Source of the DNA: a virus
IMG/VR virus record: IMGVR_UViG_3300002144_000346
Coordinates: 1 to 27,284 of that record
DNA length: 27,284 nucleotides
Strand: one strand, 5' to 3'
The notes beneath the pieces are model-generated. The model ran no database searches. It worked only from the letters and a program-made list of their open reading frames with translations, and was not told where the DNA came from. The position numbers and the translations under genes were made by a program. Position 1 is the stretch's first letter. Each line of letters begins with the position of its first letter. Below, piece after piece: positions 25,629 to 27,284 of the stretch.

Positions 25629-25724
25629 TTAATGGCAACAAATATAATAGACATATACAAGATAGAAAATATAAACGATCTTCATGCCTATTATAAAATT
25701 TTTTTCTTCTTTACCTAATTTCAT
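25629..25724 (-). CDS. Tiny membrane peptide, 31 residues
   Basis: Begins with the ATG of an ATGA overlap with the upstream 63-residue gene. After a charged start (KLGKEEK) it is almost entirely hydrophobic (Ile, Val, Tyr, Phe), a single probable membrane segment ending in two Cys and a His. The 3' half overlaps the promoter-like motif at 25639-25665, so either the peptide or the motif could be the selected feature. Confidence 0.4.
   Translation of the reverse strand: MKLGKEEKNFIIGMKIVYIFYLVYVYYICCH
25639..25665 (-). promoter_or_regulatory. Candidate promoter, second copy of the phage motif
   Basis: On the minus strand CTATCT, 3 bases, ATATGTC, 1 base, ATTATATTTG, closely matching 17744-17772. 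TATATTTG fits the Bacteroidota -7 element. The next ATG downstream is at 25551, giving a leader of about 80 bases. The motif also lies inside a 31-codon frame, which lowers certainty. Confidence 0.4.
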
Positions 25725-25912
25725 ATCGTTTTTTCGTTTACGAAATGCTTCTTTATTATTGCCCGTGATACAATAAAAGATAACAAACCTACTAATGGTG
25801 GGAATGCATCTGCATCTGCTGTAATTAATACATAGACAATTGTTCCTACTGTTATTACAAGCAAGAGCATTGCACCGGTTAGATACAAAGCTAATTTATT
25901 CTCTAATTTCAT
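25721..25912 (-). CDS. Small membrane protein, 63 residues
   Basis: Two hydrophobic segments: a long Leu/Val/Ile stretch around residues 10-32 and a second around 38-53, ending in a basic tail. Could be a holin-like or superinfection-exclusion protein, but no family is recognised. It starts one base after the upstream 38-residue gene and overlaps the 31-residue gene through ATGA. Confidence 0.6.
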   Translation of the reverse strand: MKLENKLALYLTGAMLLLVITVGTIVYVLITADADAFPPLVGLLSFIVSRAIIKKHFVNEKTI

Positions 25913-25913
25913 A

Positions 25914-26030
25914 TTATTTAAGTTTTATTTTTATTATTCTACTCATTATCGCACTTCGTCTGTAACCTTTTGGCAGTTTATCTACTAATTGTTGTAAGGC
26001 TTGTATGATCATTTTATTAGTTCTTTTCAT
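25914..26030 (-). CDS. Tiny basic protein, 38 residues
   Basis: Starts MKRTNKMIIQALQQLVDKL and ends with a Lys/Ile-rich helix. Strongly basic, amphipathic. One base separates it from each neighbour, which supports a real gene in a packed operon. It may bind membrane or nucleic acid; unproved. Confidence 0.5.
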   Translation of the reverse strand: MKRTNKMIIQALQQLVDKLPKGYRRSAIMSRIIKIKLK

Positions 26031-26031
26031 G

Positions 26032-26211
26032 CTATTTAATTTTAGATTTTAGTAATGCTTTTTGTAGAACAATAGTTCTAATAGTCAATAATATTGTTAA
26101 TAATGGATGAATTATTACAAATATCCATATATTAGCTTCTTCGTATGTTATACCTACTACTTGTGCTATCCATTTAAGGATGTCTACACATATTTGAAAT
26201 AATTCTGCCAT
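26032..26211 (-). CDS. Small membrane protein, 59 residues
   Basis: A short N-terminal helix, then IWIFVIIHPLLTILLTI, a clear membrane segment, and a Lys-rich cytoplasmic tail. Its stop is one base before the next start, typical of this cluster. It is below common gene-length cut-offs. Possible holin, pinholin-like or exclusion protein. Confidence 0.55.
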   Translation of the reverse strand: MAELFQICVDILKWIAQVVGITYEEANIWIFVIIHPLLTILLTIRTIVLQKALLKSKIK

Positions 26212-26222
26212 TGTTTTTAGTT

Positions 26223-26303
26223 TTAGTCGTTAATTAATCCGTGTATTATTGTGGCTACACAACATACTGATATTAATATAAATATTATATCTATTACTCC
26301 CAT
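26223..26303 (-). CDS. Tiny membrane peptide, 26 residues
   Basis: MGVIDIIFILISVCCVATII plus a short polar end; almost entirely a single membrane segment. It lies three bases from the stop of the upstream gene and 11 bases before the next start. Real-gene status rests on spacing and hydrophobicity alone. Confidence 0.4.
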   Translation of the reverse strand: MGVIDIIFILISVCCVATIIHGLIND

Positions 26304-26306
26304 GAT

Positions 26307-26558
26307 TTATTTGATTTTGTCATCGTAATCTTCACGCAAATGTTTCATGCATAAAGAATAACCATATTGTTTTGCCATTTGCATTAGCAAGAAATCGTTT
26401 GATCCGTTGTTTGCTTTTGTAAATGCTTCTAATTGCTCTTCTGTTGGTGTTGCAACTATACCTTTACTAAGATTTGCAGTTCTTTCCGCTATAAAATCTT
26501 CCATAGTATATCTGTTGTCGTCCCACCTGTCTTTTTTCCCTTGATCGGTTATATTCAT
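26307..26558 (-). CDS. Unknown small soluble protein, 83 residues
   Basis: Charged, helical and soluble, with an N-terminal Lys/Arg/Asp region, a central Thr/Glu/Ala part and a C-terminal Leu/Met/Lys helix. No motif recognised. It is the first gene after the strong terminator at 26593-26637 and leads into the membrane-peptide cluster, so a promoter should lie in the 34-base gap, though none is clear there. Confidence 0.65.
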   Translation of the reverse strand: MNITDQGKKDRWDDNRYTMEDFIAERTANLSKGIVATPTEEQLEAFTKANNGSNDFLLMQMAKQYGYSLCMKHLREDYDDKIK

Positions 26559-26592
26559 TATATCGTATTTAAGTTAAATTGTTTGTAATAAT

Positions 26593-26637
26593 AAAAAAAA
26601 GCAACACAACAAACATTATTGTTTATCGTGTTGCTTT
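26593..26637 (-). terminator. Strong rho-independent terminator
   Basis: A 10-bp stem, AAAGCAACAC with GTGTTGCTTT, topped by an inner AAACA/TGTTT pair, and on the minus strand followed by TTTTTTTT. It ends the transcript coming from the right of the window and isolates the 26558 gene. Confidence 0.9.
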
Positions 26638-26661
26638 ATAAAATGTAAAGACTGCTTACCC

Positions 26662-26829
26662 TTACTGTACCGTCCAATAATTATTACCATTAACAGTGGT
26701 TTCGGTCATATAAAAATAACCATCAGAATATAATTCTAATTTTCTTTCTGCTGCTGACTCTGATGGAAAAACAGTTAATAATCTTGAAGTTATATTTATT
26801 TCAAGATCATCAAGACCACTAGTTATTAC
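26662..26829 (-). pseudogene. Coding-like stretch without a start codon
   Basis: A 55-codon open frame ending TAA at 26662. Its second half reads like real protein (TVFPSESAAERKLELYS, then DGYFYMTE, then NGNNYWTVQ), but between the upstream TAA at 26830-26832 and this region there is no ATG, GTG or TTG; the first ATG is 16 codons before the stop. It is followed by the strong terminator. It may be the remains of a gene cut at its 5' end, a 3' exon, or a frame opened by recoding or a rare start. Confidence 0.45.
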
Positions 26830-26925
26830 TTATTTCCCCTAGAACCAATGGGTTCGTATGTGGGGAAATAACTTAAGGTTTTGACAGCCCTCACACTCAT
26901 CGGCTGTCGGTGACATTTACAGTGA
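26830..26925. ncRNA. Structured RNA-like segment with possible pseudoknot
   Basis: A 10-bp stem (TTATTTCCCC at 26830-26839 with GGGGAAATAA at 26862-26871) holds an inner GAACC/GGTTC stem. Next to it a 7-bp stem (GACAGCC 26883-26889 with GGCTGTC 26902-26908) has a loop TCAC that can pair with GTGA at 26910-26913, an H-type pseudoknot. There is no U-tract, and the pairing works on either strand. The remainder of the 26641-26992 interval outside this and the coding-like stretch shows no gene. Confidence 0.4.
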
Positions 26926-26992
26926 AGCACAAAGGCCTGCCAACTTGGTATTATTATAATCTACTGATACTTTTAGTTAACGTTATACGGTG

Positions 26993-27256
26993 TTACCAAT
27001 AATTTTTACATAACCATCTATAGAATTCATTTAAAGAGTTGAGTAATATCGGTACATTGTTTTTTGTTTGCCATTTAGGTTTTGTTTTATCTTCCTCTTC
27101 CGTTTGTATCAAAAAGTCATTGACTAGTTTTTGGTAATCTAACTTAGATAAACTATTGGTAACACCAAATAAAAAACATAACTCAGTTTGTGCTTCTCTA
27201 TCAGTTATTTTGTTGTCTCTAAGTTTATCGCCTATTTGTATAATTTGTTCTCTCAT
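26993..27256 (-). CDS. Unknown small phage protein, 87 residues
   Basis: Helical, charged, ending LCKNYW, with a Trp/Lys-rich second half. No motif recognised. The frame is open back to the window edge, so an upstream start cannot be excluded; however, another frame ending in TGA at 27253 overlaps this ATG as ATGA, the style used elsewhere here, so ATG 27256 is preferred. The structured segment follows it. Confidence 0.55.
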   Translation of the reverse strand: MREQIIQIGDKLRDNKITDREAQTELCFLFGVTNSLSKLDYQKLVNDFLIQTEEEDKTKPKWQTKNNVPILLNSLNEFYRWLCKNYW

Positions 27257-27284
27257 ATCGTTACGTTTCTTATTCTTTCCGTTA
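27253..27284 (-). CDS. Possible 3' end of a gene beyond the window
   Basis: Only nine codons and a TGA are visible in the frame that overlaps the next ATG. Inferred from the ATGA coupling pattern; no function can be suggested. Confidence 0.2.
   Translation of the reverse strand, partial: TERIRNVTI

Noticed and set aside
25552-25641. Longer form of the 94-residue protein from TTG 25641
   Set aside because: The TTG lies within the TATATTTG promoter-like element and the added residues show no conserved character.
26883-26946. Plus-strand resemblance to a cobalamin riboswitch end (ACAGTGAAGCAC then GGCCTGCC)
   Set aside because: The core GGTGAAAATCC element is not in order, matches in the B12 box are partial, and no plus-strand gene follows.
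26993-27020. Programmed frameshift linking the 87-residue gene to the start-less frame
   Set aside because: The alternative frames after the AAAAATT stretch reach stops within about 10 codons, before the downstream frame.
26830-27050. Group I intron interrupting a small gene
   Set aside because: The P7 and S core motifs (AGACTA, AAGATATAGTC-like) were not found by eye. Kept only as one explanation for the start-less frame.
1-27284. tRNA genes, CRISPR arrays, IS elements, integrase or attachment sites
   Set aside because: None recognised in any gap; gaps are short and the only structured segment lacks a cloverleaf.

Overview
This window looks like part of a tailed double-stranded DNA phage genome (Caudoviricetes), probably infecting a member of the Bacteroidota (a Flavobacteriia-like host is plausible). 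The phage assignment rests on tightly packed co-directional genes: a large virion-type protein with a zincin motif, helicase, TOPRIM primase, Sak4-like recombinase, RusA-like resolvase, dNMP kinase and ribonucleotide reductase. The host guess is inference. The sequence is AT-rich, starts are preceded by A/T-rich, mostly G-free leaders with no Shine-Dalgarno sequence, two intergenic or gene-edge sites carry the Bacteroidota-type -7 element TATATTTG, and several small genes have a look I associate with Bacteroidota phages.

Layout. (1) Positions 1-5536, plus strand: the 3' part of one large gene and a complete 1381-codon gene, probably virion-associated or internal virion proteins. A terminator at 5577-5607 lies where the two transcription directions converge. 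(2) 5665-6473, minus strand: two unknown small genes. (3) 6540-14834: NrdA, an unknown gene, a RecB-like PD-(D/E)XK nuclease, a small acidic protein, a RusA-like resolvase, a VWA protein coupled to a MoxR-like AAA+ ATPase, and a TOPRIM primase. (4) 14906-17710: two acidic-tailed proteins (one a candidate ssDNA-binding protein), a Sak4-like ATPase and a small partner. (5) 17773-23482: dNMP kinase, a conserved phage protein, SF4 replicative helicase, zinc-ribbon protein, a possible helicase-loader/winged-helix protein, SF2 DECH helicase and three small helical proteins. (6) 23522-26558: a DnaA-domain-IV-like protein, a short radical-SAM-like protein, and many tiny genes, including a cluster of very small membrane proteins that standard gene callers would miss. 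(7) 26593-27284: a strong terminator, a coding-like stretch without a start codon, a structured RNA-like segment and a further small gene.

How they work together. The minus-strand block can make deoxynucleotides (NrdA, dNMP kinase), prime and unwind DNA (primase, SF4 helicase, possible loader, DnaA-like protein) and recombine or resolve it (Sak4-like ATPase, SF2 helicase, exonuclease, RusA). DNA polymerase and the NrdB subunit are not in this window. GC-rich hairpins sit in many of the longer gaps, and overlapping stops and starts are frequent, so expression is probably set by a few promoters plus partial termination or processing and translational coupling. No tRNA, rRNA, CRISPR array, IS element or integrase was seen.
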